In this document: positions 23,725 to 32,436 of the stretch, piece after piece
Position numbering within the stretch: position 1 is the stretch's first letter
Layout: every line of letters starts with the position of its first letter
DNA from: CAZTAO01 sp964611645
GTDB taxonomy: Bacteria; Armatimonadota; UBA5829
Length of the DNA: 49,692 nucleotides
Reading direction: 5' to 3'
Assembly (NCBI GenBank): GCA_964611645.1
Contig: CAZTAO010000036.1
Location: forward strand, 1-49,692
The notes under the pieces: model-generated
The model's input: the letters and a program-made list of their open reading frames with translations, nothing else
Databases searched by the model: none
What the model was told of the DNA's origin: nothing
Made by a program: the position numbers and the translations under genes

Positions 23725-25560
23725 ATGAGGTGGATTATGATCGGAAGAATTCTTTGGGGAGTTACTGCTGTGGCAGTTGTCGCGGTGGTGATGTCCGCTG
23801 TGTTGACCAAGAGGGCCTCTGCCTTCCCGTTGGTAAAGAACGGGATTACGAAACATACAATTGTGCTGTCGACGGGCGCGTCGCCGTCCGAGAAGCACGC
23901 CGCCGCAGAGTTGCAGAAGTTCATCAAAGAGATGAGCGGAGCAACTCTGCCGATAGTGGACGAGAGCGCCGCGCCGAAGGCGAAGCTGGTTGTTATCGGA
24001 CGCGGGGCCTTGCAGGAGAAGATCGCGCCGGGAATCCCATTCGACAAGCTCGGCGACGAAGGCTTTGTTATCCGCAATGCCGGTGGAAATCTGGTCATCG
24101 CAGGTGGCAAGCTTCGCGGCACGATGTATGGAGTGTATTACTTGCTGGATGACGTGCTGGGGTGCAGATGGTACAGCTCATACGCGAGCAAGATTCCTAA
24201 GATGAAGACTATTCGCCTCGACCAGCCAGGGTTTGAGAGCAAACCGGACTTCGAGTACCGCGAGCCGTTCTACTCTGATGCCTTTGACGCGGATTGGGCG
24301 GCCAGAAACCGCACCAACGGCAACGCGGCCAAGCTCGACGAAGCCAGAGGCGGGAAGATTGGCTACAACCGGTTCTGCCATACATTCGACGAACTCGTCC
24401 CGATGCCCACCTACTACAAAGACCATCCTGAGTACTATTCGCTCATCGGAGACAAACGGGTCGGTGGACAGTATGACGGCCAGCTTTGCCTGACTAACCC
24501 CGAGGTTCTGAAGATAGTCACGACCAACGTGCTGAGCTGGATCGCTGCCGCTCCTCAACTCAAGATTGTCAGCGTCTCGCAGAACGACAACTACGGATAC
24601 TGCAAATGCCCCAACTGCGCGGCGGTTGATGCCGAGGAGGGCAGCCCCGCCGGCCTGATGCTTCGATTCGTCAACGCCGTGGCCGACGAGGTAGCAAAGC
24701 AGTATCCGGACATCCTGCTGGACACTTTTGCCTATCAGTACACCGAGAAGACCCCAAAGATCACCAAACCCAGACCGAATGTGCGGGTGAGGCTGTGTCC
24801 GATCGACTGCTGCGAGCACCACCCATACGAGACGTGCCCAAACAACGCCAACTTCATGGCCAACCTGAACAATTGGTCTGCTCTGACCGATAACATGTAC
24901 ATCTGGCACTACAATACCAACTTCGCTAACTACCTGCTCCCCATGCCGGACTTCGACCAGCTTCCTCAGAGCATCCGCCTATACAAGACCTCCGGCGGGG
25001 TCAAGGGAGTCTTCTGCCAGGGGACTTATACCGCCGGATACAGCCCAGCGGGCGGCGGCGGATGGATGGACAACCTGAAAGCCTACATGCAGGCCAAGCT
25101 GCTATGGAACACCGGGGCCGATGCCGCCGCTGTTCGCCGGGACTTCATGCAGGGGTTCTTCGGCAATGCCTGGAAGCCTGTGGATGAGACCATCGACATA
25201 ATCCAGGAGAAGGTCCGCAAGGACAACATCCACGGTGGTATCTTCCAGCGGATCGAGGGCGTGCTCTTCCTGCCGGATGACCTCATAGCCAGGTGCAGCG
25301 CCAAGTTCGACGAGGCGGAGAAGCTGGCGGAAAGCCCGGAGGTTCTGGCGAGGGTAAAGCACGCGAGGCTTTCGATCCGCTACGTGCAGGTGTGCAGGCA
25401 GGGAATGGCAGCCAAGACAGGCACACCGGAGCAAAGGCTGGCAGCCACCGAGGCATTCAAGCAGTTCGCCGATGAAGCCGCCAAAGGCGGTATCACCAAC
25501 ATCAGCGAAGGCGGCACGCTGACCGACTGGCTGAACGGCAAGGTCAACTGGCTGAAGTAG
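23725..25560 (+). CDS. Exported DUF4838 protein (GH67-like N-terminus)
   Basis: A 611-residue paralogue of the protein at 12721, without the C-terminal jelly-roll part. The N-terminal helix (ILWGVTAVAVVAVVMSAV) is a signal peptide ending near ASA. An alpha-glucuronidase-like N-terminal domain follows (AAAELQKFIKEMSGATLPIV, MYGVYYLLDDVLGCRWY), then the DUF4838 barrel with YCKCPNCAAVDAEEGSPAG. This Cys pattern is the same as in its relative. It opens the secreted glycan-active block. Two in-frame ATGs lie at 23725 and 23737 with weak ribosome sites; I use the first. Likely role: attack on or binding of an acidic or complex glycan outside the cytoplasm; chemistry not established. Confidence 0.8.
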   Translation: MRWIMIGRILWGVTAVAVVAVVMSAVLTKRASAFPLVKNGITKHTIVLSTGASPSEKHAAAELQKFIKEMSGATLPIVDESAAPKAKLVVIGRGALQEKIAPGIPFDKLGDEGFVIRNAGGNLVIAGGKLRGTMYGVYYLLDDVLGCRWYSSYASKIPKMKTIRLDQPGFESKPDFEYREPFYSDAFDADWAARNRTNGNAAKLDEARGGKIGYNRFCHTFDELVPMPTYYKDHPEYYSLIGDKRVGGQYDGQLCLTNPEVLKIVTTNVLSWIAAAPQLKIVSVSQNDNYGYCKCPNCAAVDAEEGSPAGLMLRFVNAVADEVAKQYPDILLDTFAYQYTEKTPKITKPRPNVRVRLCPIDCCEHHPYETCPNNANFMANLNNWSALTDNMYIWHYNTNFANYLLPMPDFDQLPQSIRLYKTSGGVKGVFCQGTYTAGYSPAGGGGWMDNLKAYMQAKLLWNTGADAAAVRRDFMQGFFGNAWKPVDETIDIIQEKVRKDNIHGGIFQRIEGVLFLPDDLIARCSAKFDEAEKLAESPEVLARVKHARLSIRYVQVCRQGMAAKTGTPEQRLAATEAFKQFADEAAKGGITNISEGGTLTDWLNGKVNWLK

Positions 25561-25577
25561 CTAACAGAACGTCCAGG

Positions 25578-25639
25578 CTGCGGGAACTAACCCTGTGCGG
25601 ACTTGGAAGCCCGTGCTAGTCATCGTTCCCGCAGCATAG
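25578..25639 (+). repeat. Single copy of the 62-bp REP-like element
   Basis: It starts CTGCGGGAACT (25578-25588) and ends CGTTCCCGCAGCATAG (25624-25639), the same ends and the same 62-base length as the element at 4369-4430; the interior differs. It fills most of the gap between the DUF4838 gene and the first sialidase-like gene. Confidence 0.7.
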
Positions 25640-25667
25640 CGAGTCTTGTAACGAGAGGAGCAGTGAG

Positions 25668-27026
25668 ATGAGAAAGCAGAGATTGCTCGTTGTGTTGGTG
25701 TGTGCGCTGGTCTTGTGCGTGACCTCACTTGGCTACGCGAGGCCGACATTCCGGCCTGTGCCTGCTGGGGTAATTGAGATCACGGGTTTCGGGGCCGACG
25801 GGGGAATTGTCGAACTCAAGGACGGCACCCTGATGCTGGCCTCCGGCGGCGGGATCAACGACTCATCGAAGATACCCGCGCAGTTCCGGATATCCAAGGA
25901 TGGCGGCAAAACCTGGGGCGAATCGCAGCCGCTTCCGTCCAAGATCGGTGTTGGCGGGATAATCAGGCTGGAGTCAGGTGAACTGGCAGCATACGGCCGC
26001 AAGACCAGCCAGGGCGCAAGCCAGTGGGAATACTACTACTCATCCTCAGCCGATGATGGCAAGACATGGTCTGAGCCAACCCTGATCTCCAATTACCCCA
26101 GCTACTACCCTATGTTCCATTCGATGGTGCAACTCAAGAGCGGACGGCTGCTGCTGGTGGGATATTGGGAAGGGCTTAACGCCGACCCGCCAGATGTGCA
26201 GCGCTACACCGTCACGGGCGCGGGGATTTGGCATGACAAATGGCTGTGGTGCGAAGGGCATCGCGGCGTGGAGATGGGGATCGGACTGGTCTACTACTCC
26301 GATGACAAGGGCGCAACGTGGAACCGCGCAAACGGCGGATTGTTCGGTTGGTTCGATCAATACGGAGTCCCCAATGGCGAGGGCGGGATCATCGATATAT
26401 ATGAGCCGACGCTTGCCGAAGCCAACGACGGCCGGGTGCTGTTCCTTGCTCGCTCCAAGACCGGAAGGCTTGTGCAAGCTTACAGTGTGAGCGGAGCCAA
26501 CGCGGGGACTCTCTGGAACAGCGTGCTGCCGACTGAGCTTTCCAGTTCGCAGTCGCCACCGATGCTTGTCCGGATACCCAAGACAGGCGACCTGCTGTGC
26601 GTGTGGAACCAGGTATCTTTCGAGGAGATCAACCGGGGATTCCTGCGGGGAAGGCTCTCTGCCGCGATATCCAAAGACAGCGGCAGGACCTGGCAGAACT
26701 TCAAGACTATCGAGCTTCAGGAAGGAATGGACGACATCGACCGGATCCCGCCGGTATTTCCGATTCCGAGAGTAACCAGGGCGCGCCCCAATCTGGGGCA
26801 ACTGCCCGAGGGGTTCGCTATGTTTACATACTCGAATGTGGACATCGTTGGAGACAAGGTATTCCTGCGGTATGCGCGGTCGTGGCCGGTAGAGCGCACG
26901 GGCGACTGGCCCAAAGCCGACCCGGCAGCCATGCCGCTGAAGTGGACGGACTATGAGCAGCGAGGGGTAGACATGTCCGGCGAGGGCGTGATGCGTATCT
27001 ACCCGCTGGATTACTTTTACAGATAG
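25668..27026 (+). CDS. Exported sialidase/BNR-repeat family protein, copy A
   Basis: A 452-residue protein with a signal peptide (RLLVVLVCALVLCVTSLGYA). A six-bladed sialidase-type propeller follows, marked by Asp boxes: SKDGGKTW, SADDGKTW, SDDKGATW and SKDSGRTW. Other conserved stretches are GADGGIVELKDGTLMLA, RLESGELAAYGR and SSSQSPPMLVRIPKTGDLLCVWNQ. Sialidase-fold proteins of this kind hydrolyse or bind exposed sugars; the sialidase arginine triad was not traced with certainty, so sialic acid as substrate is unproven. It has a close paralogue at 30892. The ATG at 25668 follows GAGAGGAGCAGTGAG. Confidence 0.82.
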   Translation: MRKQRLLVVLVCALVLCVTSLGYARPTFRPVPAGVIEITGFGADGGIVELKDGTLMLASGGGINDSSKIPAQFRISKDGGKTWGESQPLPSKIGVGGIIRLESGELAAYGRKTSQGASQWEYYYSSSADDGKTWSEPTLISNYPSYYPMFHSMVQLKSGRLLLVGYWEGLNADPPDVQRYTVTGAGIWHDKWLWCEGHRGVEMGIGLVYYSDDKGATWNRANGGLFGWFDQYGVPNGEGGIIDIYEPTLAEANDGRVLFLARSKTGRLVQAYSVSGANAGTLWNSVLPTELSSSQSPPMLVRIPKTGDLLCVWNQVSFEEINRGFLRGRLSAAISKDSGRTWQNFKTIELQEGMDDIDRIPPVFPIPRVTRARPNLGQLPEGFAMFTYSNVDIVGDKVFLRYARSWPVERTGDWPKADPAAMPLKWTDYEQRGVDMSGEGVMRIYPLDYFYR

Positions 27027-27051
27027 GCGGAATGGACAGGTGACCAGAGCT

Positions 27052-28353
27052 ATGACATTACTGACGGCCTCCATAGTGTGCACGGCATTGTTGATTGCGG
27101 CGGGTGCGAGTCTGGCTCAGCCGGCAAACCCTATTGAGGCGGGCCGATTCTCCGGCAAGAAGCTGGGGACGGTGTTCAACAACGACGACAGCAATGTCGC
27201 GTGGGCATTGGACGAAAAGACGGCCACCATTGACGATTACGTCAAAGTGGTGAACGCTCTCCTGGATATGAAGCCGGGCGTTCTGGCGCAATGCGTGGGG
27301 TATCCCGACCCTGTGATGTATCCGTCGAAGGTTGCGACACGGTTCACCAAGTACATATCCGGCGAACACTGGCTTGATGCGCTGAAGAGAATCGAAGGCC
27401 AGGGAGGAGATGTGTTCGCGGCGACAATTGAGGCCGCTCACAAGCGCGGGATTCCGGTTGTCGTCAGCTACAGGATGAACGCCGAGGACTTCTACGCCAA
27501 CTCCAGCAAGATATCGGACTTCGGGCTGGCTCACCCGGACTGGATGATCCCCGGCACTCCCGTAACAGACCCGGCTATACCTGGGGTCTACCAGCACAGG
27601 ATGGAGATATTCGCCGAGGTTGCCCGCAACTACGATATCGACGGCCTCGAATTCGACTTTCGACGGTGGTATCACATGGTCAGCGACCCGCTCAAGAACC
27701 ACGTTGTCCTGACGCAGATGCTGCGCGACACTCGGAAGATGCTCAGTGAGGTTGCCAAGGCAAAACACCGCAAGCGGCTGATACTGGGCGTGCGAGTCGG
27801 ACCGTCGCTGGACTCCGAACCCAGCCCGTTCCTGTTCCCGGGCATATACTACGACGACAAGCCGACCAATGCTTCGTGCAAAGAACTGGGGCTGGACGTA
27901 AAAACGTGGATCAAGGAAGGGTTGGTGGACTACATGTGCCCGTCGCTCTTCGTGGACTTCTTCCCGGGGCTGCCTCTCACAGATGAATTCGCCAAACTCG
28001 CCCGCGGCACCAAGACAGGCATATACCCCACGATATTCCCGAATGCTGCGTGGATGTTTGGGGTAGGCCAACGAACCGTTACCCTGGAAGACAAAGACCG
28101 CAAAGCCCTGGCCTTGTACAAGCACGACCTCTGCGCGACAGTGCTGGAGGCTTACGCAGATGGCGCGGACGGCATCAGCACATTCAACTGGTCCTCCCAT
28201 ATGCGCAACGCCGGCGGCAAGTACCTGTACGAGGGGTTCCCAACATCGGGAGCAGGCGCGGAGGCTGTGCAGACTTACATCTACCCCATTCTGGGCAATC
28301 GCAAGGCCGTGGAAAAGTATATGAGAGAGCCGTGGGCAACACCGCCAAAGTAG
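27052..28353 (+). CDS. Exported glycosyl hydrolase-like protein (GHL10/DUF187-like TIM barrel)
   Basis: A 433-residue protein with a signal peptide (LLTASIVCTALLIAAGASLAQ) and a TIM-barrel like those of the GHL10 group. It shows AHKRGIPVVVSYRMNAEDFY, the strand-4 motif DIDGLEFDFRRW holding acidic residues of the likely active site, RLILGVRVGPSL, and a late strand ADGISTFNW. Members of this group are thought to be polysaccharide hydrolases, largely uncharacterised. A GTG at 27040 is also in frame; the ATG at 27052 has AGGTGA eight bases upstream. It lies 25 bases after the sialidase-like stop and 25 before the next gene, so probably one transcript. Confidence 0.7.
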   Translation: MTLLTASIVCTALLIAAGASLAQPANPIEAGRFSGKKLGTVFNNDDSNVAWALDEKTATIDDYVKVVNALLDMKPGVLAQCVGYPDPVMYPSKVATRFTKYISGEHWLDALKRIEGQGGDVFAATIEAAHKRGIPVVVSYRMNAEDFYANSSKISDFGLAHPDWMIPGTPVTDPAIPGVYQHRMEIFAEVARNYDIDGLEFDFRRWYHMVSDPLKNHVVLTQMLRDTRKMLSEVAKAKHRKRLILGVRVGPSLDSEPSPFLFPGIYYDDKPTNASCKELGLDVKTWIKEGLVDYMCPSLFVDFFPGLPLTDEFAKLARGTKTGIYPTIFPNAAWMFGVGQRTVTLEDKDRKALALYKHDLCATVLEAYADGADGISTFNWSSHMRNAGGKYLYEGFPTSGAGAEAVQTYIYPILGNRKAVEKYMREPWATPPK

Positions 28354-28378
28354 TGAGTCATGCCCAATGGAGTAACAA

Positions 28379-30754
28379 ATGAGAGTCTCGGTATTCGTAT
28401 TTTCGATAATGGTGGTTAGTTTGATGACTGTATTCGCTAGTTCAGGCGTGCTCTCTGCCAACCTCCTGAGAAACGGTGATTTCTCGGGCAGCGTGGCTGC
28501 GAACGGCTGCCCGGCGGATTGGCAGTGCGGGAGTGGTATGGCTGTCAGCACGCACAAGGACTCTGCTGGCGACTACGTCAAGATGACTGCCAAGGACCCG
28601 ACAACATCCTACGCGCAGCAGAGCGTACCGGCGGAGAAGCTGGCTGGGAAGCACGCCCTGTTTCAGGCGGATGTGAAGTTCAGCGACTGCAAGCAAGGGC
28701 CGGAGGGCTACATGCAGGCGCGGATGCTGGTACAGTACACTACCCCCGATGGCAAGTCCAGTGAGTTCTACCGGTTCTTTCAGGGTGACTCCGACTGGCA
28801 GCCAGTGACCATTGTCTGCAATTTACCGGTAGACACCGCCGCCGTCACTGCTATGCTCGGCTTCCACACTTGTACAGGCACGCTCTGCGTGCGAAATGCC
28901 AGACTATTCGTCGTGGACGCGCCCACCAAGACCACGCTCTCTCCGGGAGTTGAAGAGACTCTCCTGGGGCCGGTGCGGACGCTCAAGGTAGATGATGGTG
29001 AGTGGACCTGTCTTCCGGACAGCAACGTGGCAGAGACCGTACCCGAGTTCACTGACTCAGAGCAGAAGCGGGGATTCGTCCTCTCCCAGCGCCCGGACTC
29101 GATGGTTGCGCCGGTTGGGGCGAAGCCCAGGCGCACGGACATACTGGGCGACAAGCCGGTGAAAGCATCACTGTGCCCCTGCGAGACGAGGTCTGCCGTT
29201 ATGGCGGTCTACCCACTGGACGACCTGCGCTCCGTGAGCATCAATTTTGGCGATCTCAAGGGTGAGAAAGGCGCTGTGATTCCGGGCAAGAACCTGCGCG
29301 CCGATGTGCTGGAGAATATGACCTACCGCGCCAACTGGTTCCGCCAATACACCACCATGCCAAAGCTGATCAAGCGATTCAAGACGATTGATCTGCCGGA
29401 ACACACGACCTCGCAATTCTGGATATACGCATCGGCTCCCGCTAACGCCAAACCGGGGGTCTACAAGGGGCGAGCAAAGATAACCTCCGAAGGTAAGGTG
29501 ATTGGCGAGATTCCGATCCAGATAAGGGTGTATCCGTTCAAACTCAAGCCCACGCCTGTCCACTGGAGTTTCTATTACTATTATCAGCCGGACAGTGGGT
29601 TGCTCGATGAGTTGAAGTATATGCGTAACTTGGGGATGAACTCAGCTATCTACTCACCGCCCGCGTCCTCTGTTTTTGCGCGGCTCAAATATGAGAATGG
29701 CACGCCCCTGTTCGATTTCAGCGAGGATGACGCGTTTATGTCGGCCTACAAGAAGACCGGGTACACTGCGCCGGTTGTCTACTACCCCAGGTTGCTGCTG
29801 ATGAGACTGGCCGATCTCACCGGAACAGCCAAGGGCTTCGAGCGTATGAGCTTCTACGGAGCGGATGTGCCGATGCTCAAGAACGAGAGCGACTACTCCA
29901 CCGAAGCCCGCGAGGCCTATAAGACCACGATCAAAATGATCGCCGACCACGCAAAGAGTGCCGGCTGGCCCCAGATCATATTGTACCTTACCGATGAACC
30001 GGGCCTGGGCAGTTGGACCGAATGGGAGACCAAGCTCTCCTACGGTCTCGCCAAGGAAGCCGCTCCCCAGCTCAAGACCTACTGCACGATGTACCATCCC
30101 GAAATGCTGGAAAAGTATGGCAAGCTCATCGACTACACCTCCTCGCAGGGTGAACTCTCATCGGCTCCCAGAAAGCTGAACTCTGATCTGCGGGCGGTCT
30201 GCAGCAAGACCGGCACCCGCCTCTGGGCGTCCTGCTGGCCGGGGCTTTGGTGGCACAATTACTGGTATGGCCGCGCGTACTCTGGGCTGGTTGCCGAGCG
30301 CAGTGGCTTTGAGGGGATGAATGTCTGGTATTTCGCCAAGGTCGGCAAGCCGACTGGAAAAGAGGACCCATACTGGAGCCTTCGCCAAGGCATGGACAAC
30401 TCCATCGCCAACGGCGGGCTGGGCCTGTACCAGATGAACGAGAACGGCGAGATGGAGAATTATCCGATTACTGAGGGAATACGCGAAGGAATTCTTGACG
30501 CCAGGTACGTAGCTACTCTAGAAGCCGCTCTTGCCGACGCGAAAAAGCGCGGAAAGGATGTTCGGGCGTATGAGAAGTCGCTTGCAGACATCCTGAACTC
30601 CCTCCCCACCCTGCCTATCTCGCCGGAGTCCTACTTCAAAGACAGCCCGGGAATGAGGGACGCGGGCGACTGGACGGTGGCGAAGAACGAAGTCGCAAGA
30701 ATGAAGATAGCGGAGATGATCGTAGCGCTGACGAAACGATTGAATCGCGAATGA
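28379..30754 (+). CDS. Exported GH123/DUF4091-like glycoside hydrolase with N-terminal carbohydrate-binding domain
   Basis: A 791-residue protein: signal peptide (about residues 1-26) and a CBM4/9-like N-terminal jelly-roll (ANLLRNGDFSGS ... SDWQPVTIVCNLP). Next come a beta-sandwich (SQFWIYASAPANAKPGVYKGRAKITSEGK) and a catalytic barrel. The barrel has an adjacent Asp539-Glu540 pair in YLTDEPGLG, the arrangement used by GH123 for substrate-assisted removal of N-acetylgalactosamine. The C-terminal EGIREGILDARYVATLEAAL is the DUF4091 signature. The combination fits a secreted exo-acting N-acetylhexosaminidase; substrate is inferred from family only. Length is within the family range. Confidence 0.82.
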   Translation: MRVSVFVFSIMVVSLMTVFASSGVLSANLLRNGDFSGSVAANGCPADWQCGSGMAVSTHKDSAGDYVKMTAKDPTTSYAQQSVPAEKLAGKHALFQADVKFSDCKQGPEGYMQARMLVQYTTPDGKSSEFYRFFQGDSDWQPVTIVCNLPVDTAAVTAMLGFHTCTGTLCVRNARLFVVDAPTKTTLSPGVEETLLGPVRTLKVDDGEWTCLPDSNVAETVPEFTDSEQKRGFVLSQRPDSMVAPVGAKPRRTDILGDKPVKASLCPCETRSAVMAVYPLDDLRSVSINFGDLKGEKGAVIPGKNLRADVLENMTYRANWFRQYTTMPKLIKRFKTIDLPEHTTSQFWIYASAPANAKPGVYKGRAKITSEGKVIGEIPIQIRVYPFKLKPTPVHWSFYYYYQPDSGLLDELKYMRNLGMNSAIYSPPASSVFARLKYENGTPLFDFSEDDAFMSAYKKTGYTAPVVYYPRLLLMRLADLTGTAKGFERMSFYGADVPMLKNESDYSTEAREAYKTTIKMIADHAKSAGWPQIILYLTDEPGLGSWTEWETKLSYGLAKEAAPQLKTYCTMYHPEMLEKYGKLIDYTSSQGELSSAPRKLNSDLRAVCSKTGTRLWASCWPGLWWHNYWYGRAYSGLVAERSGFEGMNVWYFAKVGKPTGKEDPYWSLRQGMDNSIANGGLGLYQMNENGEMENYPITEGIREGILDARYVATLEAALADAKKRGKDVRAYEKSLADILNSLPTLPISPESYFKDSPGMRDAGDWTVAKNEVARMKIAEMIVALTKRLNRE

Positions 30755-30782
30755 CGCGAAGAAGCACGAATAACGCGAAACC

Positions 30783-30809
30783 CTCTCTCCCCGGCCCCCG
30801 GGGAGAGAG
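30783..30809. repeat. C/T-rich palindromic hairpin after the GH123-like gene
   Basis: A 12-bp stem CTCTCTCCCCGG (30783-30794) pairs with 30798-30809 over a 3-base loop, followed by a partial echo GGAGAGAGGGG. No T-run follows. It is of the same kind as the hairpins at 4450-4508 and 41746-41765. Confidence 0.6.
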
Positions 30810-30891
30810 ATGGAGAGAGGGGCACGCACAGTCTGACCAATAGGCCAACTACGCACAATGGTTATCAACCAAGAAAACAAAGGAGAAACGC

Positions 30892-32247
30892 ATGTTCGAG
30901 ATTAGTGGACTGATGATTCTAGGAACCGTAGGAGCGCTGCTGGCATTCGCAAAGAACTGGGAAGCTTTGACGGATGGGCCGAGGTTCCTGCCGCTGCCTG
31001 AGGGGGTGACCGAAGTATGCGGGTTCGGCACCGATGGCGGCATTGTCGAACTCAAAGATGGTACTCTGATGCTGGCCCAGGGCGGCGGCATCAACGACGG
31101 CGCGCGCGTGCCCGCGGAGTTCAGAATATCAAAGGACGGGGGCAAGTCCTGGAGCGACCCGAAGCCTTTGGACTGCAAAATAGGGGTTGGTGGAATGATC
31201 CGGCTGGAGTCCGGCGAGCTGGCTATCTACGGCCGCAGCACAACACCTGGCGCGGGGCTTTGGGACTATTACTACTCAAGCTCATCCGACGACGGAAAGA
31301 CCTGGGCCGAGCCGACCCTCATCACCAACTACCCCGGCTATTATCCGATGTTCCATTCCATGATCCAACTCAAGAGCGGCCGGCTACTGGTGGTGGGTTA
31401 CTGGGAAGGGCTCAACGCGCTGCCGCCCGATGCCGCACGATACACAAACACCGGCTGGGGGCTGTGGAGGGGCAAGATCATCTTCATGGAGGGCCACCGG
31501 GGCGTGGAGATGGGAATTGCCATTGTCTATCTGTCCGATGACAAAGGCGCTACCTGGAAGCAGGCGGAGGGCGGGCTGTTCGGGTGGTTCGATGAGAGAG
31601 GTGTTCCCAATGGCGAGGGCGGCATCATCGATGTCTACGAGCCATGTATGGCGGAAACCAACGATGGCCGCGTTATGTTCCTTGGAAGGACCAAGACCGG
31701 CCGACTGGTGAACGCCTACAGCCTCAATGACGGTCAGACCTGGTACAGCGTGCTGCCGACTGAGCTTTCGAGTTCGCAGTCGCCGCCGATTATGGTCAGG
31801 CTGCCCGAGACAGGCGACCTGCTCTGCGTCTGGAACCAGGTTTCGGAAGAAGAGATCAACCGAGGGTTCCTGAGAGGCAGGCTTTCGTCAGCCATATCCA
31901 AAGACAGCGGCATGACCTGGCAGAACTTCAAGACCATCGAACTACAGGAGGATATGGAGGACATTGCGCGAGTTACACCGTCGTTCCCAATCCCCAGAGT
32001 CACCAGAGCAAGGCCCGGGATCGGTTTTCTGCCCGACGGCTTCGCTATGTTCACGTATCCCAACATAGACATCGTGGGCGACAATATCTTCCTGAGATAC
32101 AGCCGAATGTGGCCGTGCTTGCCCGAAGGCGGCACATCCGAACCCGACGCCCTGCCCAAGATGTGGCCGGAGGTAGAGGAAGCCGGAGCAACAATGACCG
32201 GCGAAGGGGTTATGCGCGTTTACCCGATTGAGTGGTTCTATAGCTAA
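30892..32247 (+). CDS. Sialidase/BNR-repeat family protein, copy B
   Basis: A 451-residue close paralogue of the protein at 25668; by eye well over half of aligned positions are identical. They share GDLLCVWNQVS, NRGFLRGRLS, TWQNFKTIELQE and FPIPRVTRARP. Asp boxes are SKDGGKSW, SSDDGKTW, SDDKGATW and SKDSGMTW. Unlike copy A it lacks a clear positively charged signal peptide: residues 7-20 (LMILGTVGALLAFA) are hydrophobic but start acidic (MFEISG) and no cleavage site is obvious. Either location or export mode differs. AAAGGAGAAA precedes the ATG. It probably arose by local duplication with the intervening GHL10-like and GH123-like genes now between the copies. Confidence 0.8.
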   Translation: MFEISGLMILGTVGALLAFAKNWEALTDGPRFLPLPEGVTEVCGFGTDGGIVELKDGTLMLAQGGGINDGARVPAEFRISKDGGKSWSDPKPLDCKIGVGGMIRLESGELAIYGRSTTPGAGLWDYYYSSSSDDGKTWAEPTLITNYPGYYPMFHSMIQLKSGRLLVVGYWEGLNALPPDAARYTNTGWGLWRGKIIFMEGHRGVEMGIAIVYLSDDKGATWKQAEGGLFGWFDERGVPNGEGGIIDVYEPCMAETNDGRVMFLGRTKTGRLVNAYSLNDGQTWYSVLPTELSSSQSPPIMVRLPETGDLLCVWNQVSEEEINRGFLRGRLSSAISKDSGMTWQNFKTIELQEDMEDIARVTPSFPIPRVTRARPGIGFLPDGFAMFTYPNIDIVGDNIFLRYSRMWPCLPEGGTSEPDALPKMWPEVEEAGATMTGEGVMRVYPIEWFYS

Positions 32248-32293
32248 GATAAGTTAGGGGTTGACGGTTTACAGTTGACGGTTGACGGTCTCT

Positions 32294-32381
32294 GTCATTC
32301 CGAAGGAGCTTGCGACTGAGGAATCTGCTTTTGGAGACCTGGAGAACGCGAAAAGCAGATTCCTCGCACGCTCGGAATGAC
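32294..32381. repeat. 88-bp palindromic repeat with 14-bp stem, flanked by inverted TTGACGG motifs
   Basis: The outer ends GTCATTCCGA (32294-) and CGGAATGAC (ending 32381) enclose AGGAATCTGCTTTT and its exact complement. Outside it, GTTGACGGTT-type motifs (32259-32289) face their complements (32387-32416), so the whole gap between two sialidase-like genes folds back on itself. A single half-copy of the same element is found at about 48618-48648. Confidence 0.75.
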
Positions 32382-32436
32382 CAATAACCGTCAACGGACA
32401 ACCGTCAACAGTCAACCAAACAAGAACGAGGTATCT

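Noticed and set aside
27058..28557. Open frame on the minus strand opposite the GHL10-like gene
   Set aside because: No ribosome site or domain, and the plus-strand gene has a signal peptide and barrel motifs.
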